Assembly: GCA_964058805.1 (NCBI GenBank)
Contig: CAXKVV010000962.1
Location: forward strand, 1 to 22,335
Direction of reading: 5' to 3'
DNA: 22,335 nucleotides
Source of the DNA: Schoenoplectus triqueter
Taxonomy: Eukaryota; Streptophyta; Magnoliopsida; Poales; Cyperaceae
A program made the position numbers and the translations under genes. Within the stretch, counting starts at the first letter, position 1. Every line of letters starts with the position of its first letter. Shown here one piece after another: positions 1 to 8,997 of this stretch. The notes under the pieces were generated by a model. It saw only the letters and a program-made list of their open reading frames with translations, was not told the origin of the DNA and did no database searches.

Positions 1-557
1 ACTCCGGCTTCCTTCTCCCCTTCTTCTTCTGTCAGAAAAGGTGAATCCGTGACTCTGAGTTGTCGCACCCCGACGGGTGTCTTCCGACTAACCCAGGGAG
101 ATGGTGATGCAATCGACTCAACCTCCTCCTCTTGGTCCCCCATGTCGAGCACTTCAAAAATCCTTGTCACATTTGACACGTCGACATCATTTCTATAACT
201 CAACGGGAGTGCGTGCTTGTTGCTCCGGCGAAAGAGCTTCAGTTTCGTGACATTGTATGAATTGTAATTAGGGGTGTTGCTACAACTGAATTCAACTTCT
301 CGGGGCACATAGACAGCAGTGGAAGGGTCCATGGACCGGCAAGAGAGTACTGACATATAGTGCTTTGCATTGCGGGTTGATGGATGGTGGTCGGTTAGGC
401 GTTTCAGCGACTTGGCAGCGAGGCGGCCCCGCTTGAAGAGAAGGTGGAGTTCTAGAGATAGCCACTGCTTGGAGATGCCTTTGTAAAGGAGACAATATAC
501 GGCTTCTAGTATTTGCCATAGCCGTTTGGTTGGAGTTTGTGGGCCATTGCTTGCCAT
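1..557 (-). CDS. Avr9/Cf-9 rapidly elicited protein 146-like / DUF761 family protein, N-terminal part (runs off left edge)
   Basis: Reading the minus strand from ATG at 557 gives 185 uninterrupted codons with no stop before the window edge, so the 3' part is missing. The N terminus (residues 11-56) has KRLWQILEAVYCLLYKGISK followed by a hydrophobic/basic stretch with LLFKRGRLAAKSLKRL. Residues 87-96 read EVEFSCSNTP and residues 164-174 read VRQLRVTDSPF. These three blocks, in this order, are what I recognise in plant proteins related to the tobacco Avr9/Cf-9 rapidly elicited protein 146, which usually end in a short DUF761 motif that would lie outside this window. The start is well supported: an in-frame TGA lies seven codons upstream (578-576), and the ATG has A at -3 and GC after it. 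The biochemical function of the family is unknown; the founding member was found as an elicitor-induced transcript. An acidic run (residues 141-147) separates the second and third blocks. No intron is apparent. Family assignment is from remembered motifs, not a search. Confidence 0.82.
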   Translation of the reverse strand, partial: MASNGPQTPTKRLWQILEAVYCLLYKGISKQWLSLELHLLFKRGRLAAKSLKRLTDHHPSTRNAKHYMSVLSCRSMDPSTAVYVPREVEFSCSNTPNYNSYNVTKLKLFRRSNKHALPLSYRNDVDVSNVTRIFEVLDMGDQEEEVESIASPSPWVSRKTPVGVRQLRVTDSPFLTEEEGEKEAG

Positions 558-680
558 GCTTTGCTTTGCACCTTTTCAATTTAATTTTTGTTTTTTCCTC
601 TGAAGAGATACAGAAAGGAAGGGGGTTTTGTTTGTTTGTGGGGATGTGTTTGAAGGGGGGAGGCGCAATTTAAAGAGACG
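558..680 (-). promoter_or_regulatory. Possible 5' leader and TATA-like element of the DUF761-type gene
   Basis: Upstream of the ATG at 557 the minus strand carries a C/A-rich leader (about 600-665, with runs of C and CAAACAAACAAAAC). Before it, at 675-666, lies CTTTAAATTG, a weak TATA-like sequence about 110 bases from the start codon. A pyrimidine/CA-rich leader after a T/A-rich box is common in plant promoters. The transcription start is inferred only. Confidence 0.3.
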
Positions 681-839
681 CAAATAGGCTGTCAGATCAC
701 ACTTCACGCCCATTCTGAGAAAGAAATTAATTTCAAGGTTGTTTATGCAAATTGTGTGGACGGTCGTCTTCTTCTCCTGAATGGGACGCGAGGCGATGTT
801 TGTTGGATATTTTCCATAAGGACCTTGATATATTACCAA

Positions 840-2185
840 ATATTTTACGGTATATTGAATAGTGTATTGGCACGAGTAGCAGAAATTTGGATGTATGCGT
901 AATTAATGTCTGTTTCTCTCGCATATTCCTTTTGAGCAACAACGGATGTGCATATTCTACAATTAGGATTGGCATTTATTGGCTAAACTAACAACCACAA
1001 TGAATTTATTTTCTCAAATAAAGACAAATTTAGAATGATTGTGTACCGAATTATATGCCATTTAAATCTCATTTTATATCATATCGTAATTTGTTAGATA
1101 TGGCGTGTCGCAAATTTCAATTCATTTGATGAACGGTCAAAACATGTTTCGAAGTTATATTTTTTTTATCACATGTCAAAATTATCAAACTAATACATTA
1201 TAAATTACTAAATATATATATGGAAGTAGCTTTATTATTGTGAATAAAGGATTCAATGTTTTTTTGGTAATCAAACGGTGTAAATCACTTACATTCGCAT
1301 AATTAATAAGAAATCATGAAATATATTTTATATCAACTTAATCATACGCACAGATAAAATATTAAATTCTAACTGCGTATTAAAATAAAAGATATATAAA
1401 TCACATACACACAGCGTATTATTAATATGAACTATTTAATTGACTTTTCTTATTTACGTTCCAGCTGTTTTGACACCGTTCCATATAATCCCTCCTCATA
1501 TAAATGGTTGGCTCAATATGTTAATTGATTAATTTTTCACAGTTCGTATATTCGAATCATATAACATCCAGATGGTTCAGTCAATTTTGAAGCTAACAAT
1601 TAATAACTGTCGATGCTAGAATTCCTCATAATTATTTTTACTTCAATTCTTCCGTCTGAATAAAATGGTGAACATTAACACAATTCATAACGCAACCGCA
1701 AAAATGAATAATAAATAAACATTACAGCATAACTGGAATTAATATTCAAAAGGATAAAATGGAACACCTTCAATAGAAAACGAACTGCATTCATAAAAAA
1801 AAATACCGCTTAATTAAATGACATGGGACATTATAGAAAAATTATGAAAGTCAAACTTAATTTTATCTCCACGGCTCATGAGAAAAGCTAGCACGAGCTC
1901 GAATTCGACAAGGTGTTTTATAAACTTAAGCTAATGGACACGTACTAGTTGTCAAAAAAAATGGACACGTATTTTGGTGAGTCATCATTGATTCTGTTGT
2001 CTAAAATGCCCAATTGGTGAGTCATCATTAGACAAATCAATGTGATAATGTTATATAGATTTGAATATGTATAAGGATGTAATCTAAATAGATTCAATTA
2101 TGATTCTTATACAAAATCCTTTAAAAATTGAATTATTTACAAACTAAAAAATCAATTTATATGGATTCGCACTTTTGACCATCTC
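840..2185. other. Gene-free AT-rich intergenic DNA
   Basis: I see no coding region here. The stretch is AT-rich with short A and T runs. It contains the upstream region of the DUF761-type gene on the minus strand, a weak tRNA-related-looking segment near 1503-1560 and a 40-bp-spaced direct repeat at 1974-2029. No clear transposon ends were found. Confidence 0.6.
1974..2029. repeat. Direct repeat of TTGGTGAGTCATCATT, 40 bp apart
   Basis: The 16-base word TTGGTGAGTCATCATT occurs at 1974-1989 and identically at 2014-2029. A second pair, ATGGACACGTA (1934-1944 and 1961-1971), lies just before, so this small region has been locally duplicated or carries repeated sites. TGAGTCA is the known GCN4/AP-1-type bZIP core, but the location about 1.4 kb from the nearest gene start gives no functional support. 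Confidence 0.6.
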
Positions 2186-2210
2186 ATATATATATATATA
2201 TATATATATA
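2186..2210. repeat. (AT)n microsatellite, left edge of first foldback array
   Basis: An uninterrupted AT dinucleotide run of about 25 bases. It directly abuts the terminal GAGTAATGC of the next foldback element. Confidence 0.9.
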
Positions 2211-2613
2211 GAGTAATGCTATGGTGCTTCGCGAAGCAAAAAATCTTTTGTGCTTCGCGTCCGTATCTCGAATTTAAAAGTTCAAACGGCCGATCCAAAC
2301 TGTTGAACATCATCTTCATATTGAAATATCCTTGGAGATCAAATTTTATATTTTTTTGAATTTTTTTGATATTTTTTAGATGGGTACAAAGTTTGTTAAT
2401 CTAAAGATTTCTGCACCATCCAAAACAAGCGACTTTGTACCCATCTAAAAAATATCAAAAAAATTTAAAAAAATATAAAATTTGATCTCCAAGGATATTT
2501 CAATATGAAGATCATGCTCAACGGTTTGGATCGGCCGTTTGAACTTTTAAATTCGAAATACGGACGCGAAGCACAAATTTTTTTTTACTTCGCGAAGCAC
2601 CATAGCATTACTC
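2211..2613. mobile_element. Foldback MITE A, near-perfect long palindrome
   Basis: The two ends are exact inverse copies: GAGTAATGCTATGGTGCTTC at the left and its complement ending CATAGCATTACTC at 2613. Complementarity continues through most of both arms. For example, the cggcCGATCCAAAC segment near 2287-2300 pairs with the GTTTGGATCGGCCG segment near 2524-2538, and the ATGGGTACAAAG segments pair near the centre. The whole 403-bp element could fold into one long hairpin with a short loop. It has no coding capacity. It is flanked by (TA)n on both sides, which fits insertion at TA or into a TA microsatellite, so the exact duplication cannot be told from the repeat. Confidence 0.85.
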
Positions 2614-2647
2614 TATATATATATATCTATATATATATATATATATA
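2614..2647. repeat. (AT)n microsatellite between foldback elements
   Basis: AT repeat of about 34 bases with one interruption (ATCTAT). It separates foldback element A from the truncated element to its right. Confidence 0.85.
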
Positions 2648-2927
2648 ATTAGGGTATGGTAATTTGCGCTCTATTATTAATTTTAAGTCAGAAATGATCG
2701 ATCCAAACCGCTCAATCTAATCTCCATATAAAAATTGATTAGTAGATCAATTTTTATATTTTGGGGAATTCATTTGTTATTTCTTTGGATATGGGGATAT
2801 CGTCATTTTTGGATGAATCAGAAATCTTAAAGCAAGTTATTTTCTCCTCGTCGGAAAAAATAGCAAAAAAAAATTCTAAAAAATATAAAATTTGGTTTAT
2901 TAATAGATTTTAATATGAATATAGAGG
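2648..2927. mobile_element. Truncated foldback element H
   Basis: The left part carries the same GATCGATCCAAACCG core (2696-2710) seen in neighbouring foldback elements, followed by an AT-rich arm. The right part, including AAATAGCAAAAAAAAATTC and the ATATAAAATTTGG segment near 2883-2895, pairs with the left arm. The right arm stops at 2927, before the complement of the left end is reached, and element D begins at once. I infer that H lost its right terminus, most likely when D or its flanking repeat arrived. Confidence 0.55.
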
Positions 2928-3308
2928 TTGGCTAAAATACAACGTGTTGCACGGATGCACCCGTACACCGCGTTAAAATCTCAAAACTCAAGTTAAAAAT
3001 GACCGATCTAAATCGTTCAATTTATTCTTCATATCAAATTCTTGTATAAAATTAAATTTTATATATTTTTAAATTTTTTTGCTATTTTTTGGCTCAAAAG
3101 AAAGTTGCTTGATTTAAGGAATTTGGATCGTCCAATAATGATGATTTTCTTCTTACCCAAAAAAAATTCAAACAATATAAAATTTCATTTTTTACAAGAC
3201 TTTGATATGAAGAATAAATTAAACGGTTTGGATCGGTCATTTTTAACTTAAAATTTGAGATTATAATGCGGTGCATGGGTATATCCATGCAACGCGTTGT
3301 ATTTTAGC

Positions 3309-3311
<3 letters not shown>
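2928..3311. mobile_element. Foldback MITE D, long palindrome with TTGGCTAAAATACAAC ends
   Basis: The left end TTGGCTAAAATACAACGTG (from 2928) has its near-exact complement CGCGTTGTATTTTAGCCAA ending at 3311. Complementarity continues inward: the GACCGATCTAAATCGTTCAATTTATTC segment near 3001-3027 pairs with GAATAAATTAAACGGTTTGGATCGGTC near 3211-3237. Length is 384 bp with no coding capacity; the short open frames on both strands here are by-products of the palindrome. The right end touches a (CT)n(AT)n tract. Confidence 0.82.

Positions 3312-3375
<64 letters not shown>
3312..3375. repeat. Compound (CT)n(AT)n microsatellite
   Basis: About 29 bases of CT repeat followed directly by about 35 bases of AT repeat, filling the gap between foldback elements D and B exactly. 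Confidence 0.92.
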
Positions 3376-3376
<1 letters not shown>

Positions 3377-3773
3377 CTTATGGTGCTTTGTAAAGCAAAA
3401 AAACTATTATTGCTTCGGGGTGAGATTTCATATCCCGATGTCTCAAATGGTCAATATAAATTGCTCAATAATTTTTTTTATGTCAAAATCTTATAGGATA
3501 TTAAATTTCATGATTTTTTGAGCTTTCTGACTATTTTTAAATTATTTTTAAAAATAACCCTGAAATAGACTATTTTCTTATGTTAAACATGACTATTTTT
3601 AAAAATAATTTAAAAATAGTTAGAAAACTCAAAAAATCATAAAATTTAATATCCTATAAGATTTTGACATGAAAAAATTATTGAGCAACTTAGATTAACC
3701 ATTTGAAGCCTCAGGATATGAAATCTCACCCCGAAACAATAACAATTTTTTGCTTTGCAAAGCACCATAAACT
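3376..3773. mobile_element. Foldback MITE B with GCTTTG-type ends
   Basis: The left end TTATGGTGCTTTGTAAAGCA pairs with the right end TGCTTTGCAAAGCACCATAA (near 3751-3770). Inward, the CTTATAGGATATTAAATTTC segment pairs with its complement near 3642-3660, and GACTATTTTTAAATTATTTT (3529-) pairs with AAAATAATTTAAAAATAG (3601-). About 398 bp with a short central loop and no coding capacity. The TATGGTGCTT terminal word is shared with elements A and C, so these are relatives with diverged interiors. Confidence 0.82.
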
Positions 3774-3774
3774 A

Positions 3775-3826
<52 letters not shown>
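3774..3826. repeat. Compound (CT)n(AT)n microsatellite
   Basis: CT repeat of about 25 bases then AT repeat of about 27 bases, in the same order as the tract at 3312-3375. It exactly fills the gap between elements B and C. Confidence 0.92.
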
Positions 3827-3830
<4 letters not shown>

Positions 3831-4217
3831 GGTTATGGTGCTTCGCAAAGCAAAAAATCTCTCATGTTTCGCGTTCGTATCTCGAATTTGAAAGTTTAAA
3901 CGGGCGATCCAAACCGTACATCATCTTCATATTGAAATACCCTTGGAGATAAAATTTTATATTTTTTTTAAAAAAAATATTTTTTAAATGGGTAAAAAAT
4001 TTACTAATCTAACGATTCTCCATCATCCAAACTAGTGAATTTGTACCCATATAAAAAAATAGCAAAAAATTTCAAAAATATATATATTTTGATCTCCAAA
4101 GATAGTTCAACATGAAAATCATATTCAATGGTTTGGATCAGTCGTTTGAACTTTCAAATCCAAGATACGAACGCGAAGCACGAAAAATTTTATGCTTCAC
4201 GTAGCACCATAGCCCCC
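3827..4217. mobile_element. Foldback MITE C, diverged relative of element A
   Basis: The left end has GGTTATGGTGCTTCGCAAAG and the right end GCTTCACGTAGCACCATAGC, imperfect complements. The interior follows element A closely: GATCCAAACCG at 3906-3916, CATCTTCATATTGAAATA after it, TGGAGATAAAATTTTATATT, and the complementary set on the right. The two arms differ more from each other than in A, suggesting an older copy. The right end runs into CCCCCCTCTCT, then a CT/AT tract. Confidence 0.8.

Positions 4218-4248
<31 letters not shown>
4218..4248. repeat. Compound (CT)n(AT)n microsatellite, right edge of first array
   Basis: About 15 bases of CT repeat followed by about 16 bases of AT repeat, directly after the C-run at the end of element C. 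It closes the continuous 2186-4248 array. Confidence 0.9.
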
Positions 4249-5575
4249 AGTTTAAAACTAGAGTATCAAAAATCATATTTCTTTGGAAGTAAAAAAAATC
4301 ATATCGATGAATACATGAAGTATTTCGCCGAGTGTTAGCATACTCATCACATGGCATCAATATCTAATGGCTCTTGTACATAGGAGACGGCCATGTTCAC
4401 AATCGGGGGTGGCAAAAAAAATTAGACTAGGTATAAAATTTAATTTATTTTTAGAAGCAAAATATAATTTTGTAATTTATTTTTTATAGTTAATTTAATT
4501 TATTTTTATATAATTTTGTAATTTTTATAATTTTATAATGTTTTAGTAAAAAATATAAAATCAAAGGTGTATTTTAAAAAAATCACCATGGACAAGTATA
4601 GTCTATAAAGGTTCAGTCCTTGAACCTGACCCTTTTTAATGATAAGGATCAAATTCAATCTTTAAAATGCAGGTCATTCTGAGACCGTTATCAAATTCGG
4701 CTCTTCTCAAGTCATTTTTTAATATTTTGTATTATTCATTAATTACACTTAAAATTCTGAGAAAATAAAAAATAATTAAAACAAAATATATAATTTAATA
4801 TTTTTATATAAATATAAATTAACATTAAAAAATATATAATCAGTAAAAAAGAAAAATATATCAGGTCTTATCCGTCGATCTTTATCCGGTCCTTACCCAG
4901 TTGTTACAGTCTGGAGGGTTTAATAAGGATCTGATTCATCTCCTAAAAATCAAGTTTCTTAAACCTAACCTTTTAAAAATTCTTATCAAACTCAGCTCTT
5001 ATCCGACCCTCCTATAAATCCGATAAGCCCTATTCATCCGATAAGCCCTATTCTTAAGAAACTTGACCTAGAGTACAACTGTCTACCGGGGTCAATTCCC
5101 CTTTATCATTATATGACTCCGCTCTGCTCGTACATTTGTTACTTGATTCTACCACCTTGCTTCACTAACATTTGTGGATTTTTTAATTTAATATTTTTCT
5201 AGGTTCTTTGAATCTGAACAGGCTGAGTATCTCATGGAATAAAGCATTTAATCTTGTGCATATTTTAATACCATACGGAGAATGATATTAAAATATTCTA
5301 GGTCATTTATGCAATTTCGTCGACTTCGCATCCATTCGGTGAAAGATATTAAAAATGAATTTTTAAGGTTACTTGTGCAAGTAGCGGGATTCAATACTTC
5401 ACGCCCAATCGGAGCGAGCAGAGAAAAAAATCCGTCTCGATAAAATTTGCGGGTTTCTTATCGACTATCGTTTGATGTCGTTAAATAATAAATATTTTGC
5501 AACATGACCTTCATATATTTCCAAATAATTTTTTGCACATTGAATAGTAGATTAATATGAGCAAGAGAACTCCAA
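4249..5575. other. Gene-free AT-rich DNA with a degenerate repeated segment
   Basis: No coding region is visible. Segments near 4636-4712 and 4918-5005 resemble each other in direct orientation (TAATGATAAGGATCAAATTC versus TAATAAGGATCTGATTCATC, then TTATCAAATTCGGCTCTT versus TTATCAAACTCAGCTCTT). The sequence GGGGGTGGCAAAAAAA at 4404-4419 resembles the terminus of many plant hAT-like elements, but I found no matching right end, so a decayed transposon is only a guess. Confidence 0.4.
5018..5053. repeat. 18-bp perfect tandem duplication
   Basis: ATCCGATAAGCCCTATTC occurs twice head to tail (5018-5035 and 5036-5053) with no mismatch, implying a recent slippage or duplication. Confidence 0.85.
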
Positions 5576-5591
5576 ATATATATATATATAT
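5576..5591. repeat. Short (AT)n run, left side of second foldback array
   Basis: About 16 bases of AT repeat, a few bases before the left terminus of foldback element E. Confidence 0.8.
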
Positions 5592-5599
5592 CCAAATAT

Positions 5600-6478
<879 letters not shown>

Positions 6479-6480
6479 TA

Positions 6481-6483
<3 letters not shown>

Positions 6484-6531
<48 letters not shown>
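6484..6531. repeat. (AT)n microsatellite between elements F and G
   Basis: An uninterrupted AT repeat of about 48 bases lying between the right end of F and the left part of G. Confidence 0.93.
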
Positions 6532-6534
<3 letters not shown>

Positions 6535-6801
6535 TTTCATTAAATTCTGCATATGAAATTTTATGGGATACAAAAATTTAGAGTGTTTTGAGTTTTTTAA
6601 GTCACTCTTTTGAATTTTTGAAAAAATAACACAAACATTGAATATTTATTATTATTTTTAGAACTGTTTTTTCAAAATAATAATAAATATTCAATGTTTA
6701 TTTTATTTTTTTAAAAATTCATAAGAGTGACTTAAAAAACTCAAAAACACTCTAAATTTTTGTGTCCCACAAGGTTTTCATATGAAAAATTTAATGAAAA
6801 C
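6532..6801. mobile_element. Foldback MITE G, end-truncated relative of F
   Basis: The left arm starts at 6532 with GATTTTCATTAAATTCTGCA and pairs with TTTAATGAAAAC near 6790-6801. Inward, ACAAAAATTTAGAGTGTTTT pairs with its near complement near 6736-6768, and TTAAGTCACTC pairs with GAGTGACTTAA. The interior matches F (TTGTGGGATGC versus TTATGGGATAC; GGAGTGTTTTGA versus AGAGTGTTTTGA). The GAGATACCGTGAGC terminus is missing on the left, and the homology to F continues to about 6830 on the right, so the left end was lost at the AT tract. Confidence 0.75.
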
Positions 6802-6839
6802 CACAAATTAAAATTTTTGAGATTTTAAAATATAATTTT

Positions 6840-7118
6840 TAATCCGTTTGTATATCAGTTGAAATGCAAACGTTTTCACAATAATCTATCTATTAAGAAA
6901 TAAATTTAATTCATCAACTCATTTTCTCAACTTGCACACATTATTACATTTACATAACCATCATGTGTTTACATTAACTACATTTGCAATATTTGGTCTA
7001 TTAGAATTCAATTTACTAAGTTTTGAGTTTTGACTCATGTTGAAATACAGTTGAAACGAAACAGTTTAAGAACATAATACGTGTAAATTAATCCTATTAA
7101 TTTAAGATTTAATTTTGT
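6840..7118. other. Gene-free AT-rich spacer
   Basis: I see no gene or clear element ends here. Only short AT-rich words and a few TTGAAA-type motifs are present. Confidence 0.5.
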
Positions 7119-7126
7119 TGTTAAAG

Positions 7127-7440
7127 TAGGATGTTAATGTCCGGTCGAGTTATCATTATTTTATTTTTTATGCGATCCAATAAGACAAAATAATTAAATA
7201 TTCATTAATTATTTTATATATTTGAAATTTATTATATATTAACTAATTTATAATTAATCTTAATATATATAAATGTTGATTAAAAAATATAATTAAATAG
7301 GTCAGATCGATTTTTACCCGATCCGACTTTGAAAGATCAAAAAAATATTGACCATATACATCCGTTTATTTTTTTAATCATTTCAGATCGATTTTGATCG
7401 AATCGACCTATCGGATCTTAGTCCAGTTTTGTCACCCCTG
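7127..7440. mobile_element. Possible hAT-like MITE, degenerate
   Basis: The right end TTTTGTCACCCCTG is typical of plant hAT-like miniature elements (AGGGGTGNCAA ends). The left end TAGGATGTTAATGTCC is a weak match. Near both ends are GATCGGAT/CGATCCGA-type words (7301-7325 and 7385-7417). The flanking octamers TGTTAAAG (7119-7126) and TATTAAAC (7441-7448) agree at six of eight positions, as a worn target duplication might. Compare the clearer relative at 8599-8989. Confidence 0.45.
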
Positions 7441-7829
7441 TATTAAACAGTTGGTGCTATGGTATGTTTCTTAATTCTTCGCACTTCCTTTTTCTCAGAA
7501 AGAAAATTCTCCCCACTTTGCAATTTTGAATGCTTTTATCATCTGGATGGTGCCTTTTTGTGGCTCTTATTGCACGGTGTCAAGGAAGGAAAACTTGGGA
7601 TAATTTCTTTTGCTTTTTGAAGAAAATGAGTGAACATTAGCAATACAAAATGCGAAAATTACAGCCACAAAAGTAATTAAATAACGAGAAAGCCCCGGCA
7701 TTATATATGAAAATTGAATAATTCAGAGAATGAAAGAAACGGACTTTATCCCTGAAAATTACTTTAACAAAATTGTGAAGATTGGAAACACAAAATATGA
7801 AATTAACTATTATACTTTTTATTTAAATT

Positions 7830-8100
7830 GAGAACTAAAAACATAAATATACACTAGAATTCTTAATGGATACTATTATCATTTGCAGCATAAAAGGAAG
7901 CTGTATATGAGGACGCAGCCAGAAAAAAAATGATCGGGATCAAAAATTATGAACTGAAAATTTTCAAATGAAAATTCCTCAAAAAGCATATATTTAACTC
8001 AATAATACAAAACTTTAATGAATAAAAGTGCAAAATTCATCCTAATTAAAGAATGCTACTAGCATCCATTAAATTCTAGTGTATATTTATGCTTAAAATG
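7830..8100. repeat. Inverted repeat with about 50-bp arms and a long loop
   Basis: The left arm (about 7830-7880) contains CATAAATATACACTAGAATT and TTAATGGATACTATT. The right arm (about 8052-8100) contains the complement: AGCATCCATTAA, AATTCTAGTGTATATTTATG and CTTAAAATGAG. The arms agree closely and are separated by about 170 bases of unrelated sequence with no coding region. A small transposon with long terminal inverted repeats is a reasonable reading, but no target duplication was identified. Confidence 0.6.
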
Positions 8101-8590
8101 AGAACTATGATTTTCATCTTATCGATGTGCATTTATGCATTGGATGATGTAAATCTTAGCTGTAATCATTATTTTCAATGACAGTTCTGCAAAAATGGGA
8201 TAATCTCAAGTTAATTGGTAACCATTACAATATTAGATTCAGCTTCTAAAGGTTAAATTTTATAGTAATCCAAAGGTCGGAAGGAAGTTCTGGCATCAGC
8301 ATCACATTATGCTTCCAAATCTCAAAAGTTTTTGCATAAATCATAGAAGTAATTAAAACAAGCTATCAATCATCATCATCATTATCAGTTATTACTATTG
8401 CTACTTTTTTTGTGTGCAAGCTGTCAGAAATCATAACGTCCATCATCACGTGCAGAAATATAGTTGGTTTATAATGAAATTATTTAATTTATTCATTTTC
8501 TGAGACATTCAACATTGAAAGTTTCAATACTCTTTAAAGGGTGACAACGGCTCCAAGCTGTTGGCCTCTATCTTTCCGTCTTTGAACGGA
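8101..8590. other. Gene-free AT-rich spacer
   Basis: No coding region or clear repeat was recognised. A CATCATCATCATT run near 8371-8384 is the only simple repeat. Confidence 0.5.
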
Positions 8591-8598
8591 GATTTTAT

Positions 8599-8989
8599 CA
8601 GGGGTGTCAATTTTTAATCCAACCTGATCTGTCTCGATTCGAAGATAAATGAGTTAGATGTGGGTTTAATTTTTTTGACTCAAATCGGATCGGGTCGGAT
8701 TCGGGTCAATCCGATCCGACCTGATTAATTATATTTTTGGAAGTAATTTTATAATTTAGTAATAATTAAAGCTTAAATATACACTAATTAAGATTAATTA
8801 TAAATTAATTAATATTTTATTGCTTAAAATTATATAAAAATATTTAATTATTTTATACGAGTTGACCTGTGACCCGTCGAGTCAGGTATGAATCAAGATT
8901 TTTTGACCCGAATTTAATCGGATCAGATAAAAATAATAATAAAATAATATAATATGACCCGAACTCGACCCGACCCATTGACACTCCTA
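8599..8989. mobile_element. hAT-like MITE with 8-bp target-site duplication
   Basis: The left terminus CAGGGGTGTCAA (8599-8610) and right terminus TTGACACTCCTA (8978-8989) are inverted copies with two differences. They are flanked by GATTTTAT (8591-8598) and GATCTTAT (8990-8997), a 7-of-8 match, and 8-bp duplications are the hallmark of hAT transposition. Subterminal GGATCGGGTCGGATTCGGGT (from 8687) is mirrored by CGAACTCGACCCGACCC (8960-8976). The 391-bp body is AT-rich and noncoding, so it would need a transposase from elsewhere. Confidence 0.82.
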
Positions 8990-8997
8990 GATCTTAT

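Noticed and set aside
292..975. Three short minus-strand open frames (292-579, 576-839, 733-975)
   Set aside because: The first is an out-of-frame shadow of the DUF761-type gene and begins at a TTG; the other two lie in its upstream leader and promoter region and have no recognisable family.
3297..3952. Open frames with SLSLSLSLYIYIYIY runs, on + strand
   Set aside because: They are translations of the (CT)n(AT)n microsatellites and arms of foldback elements, not genes.
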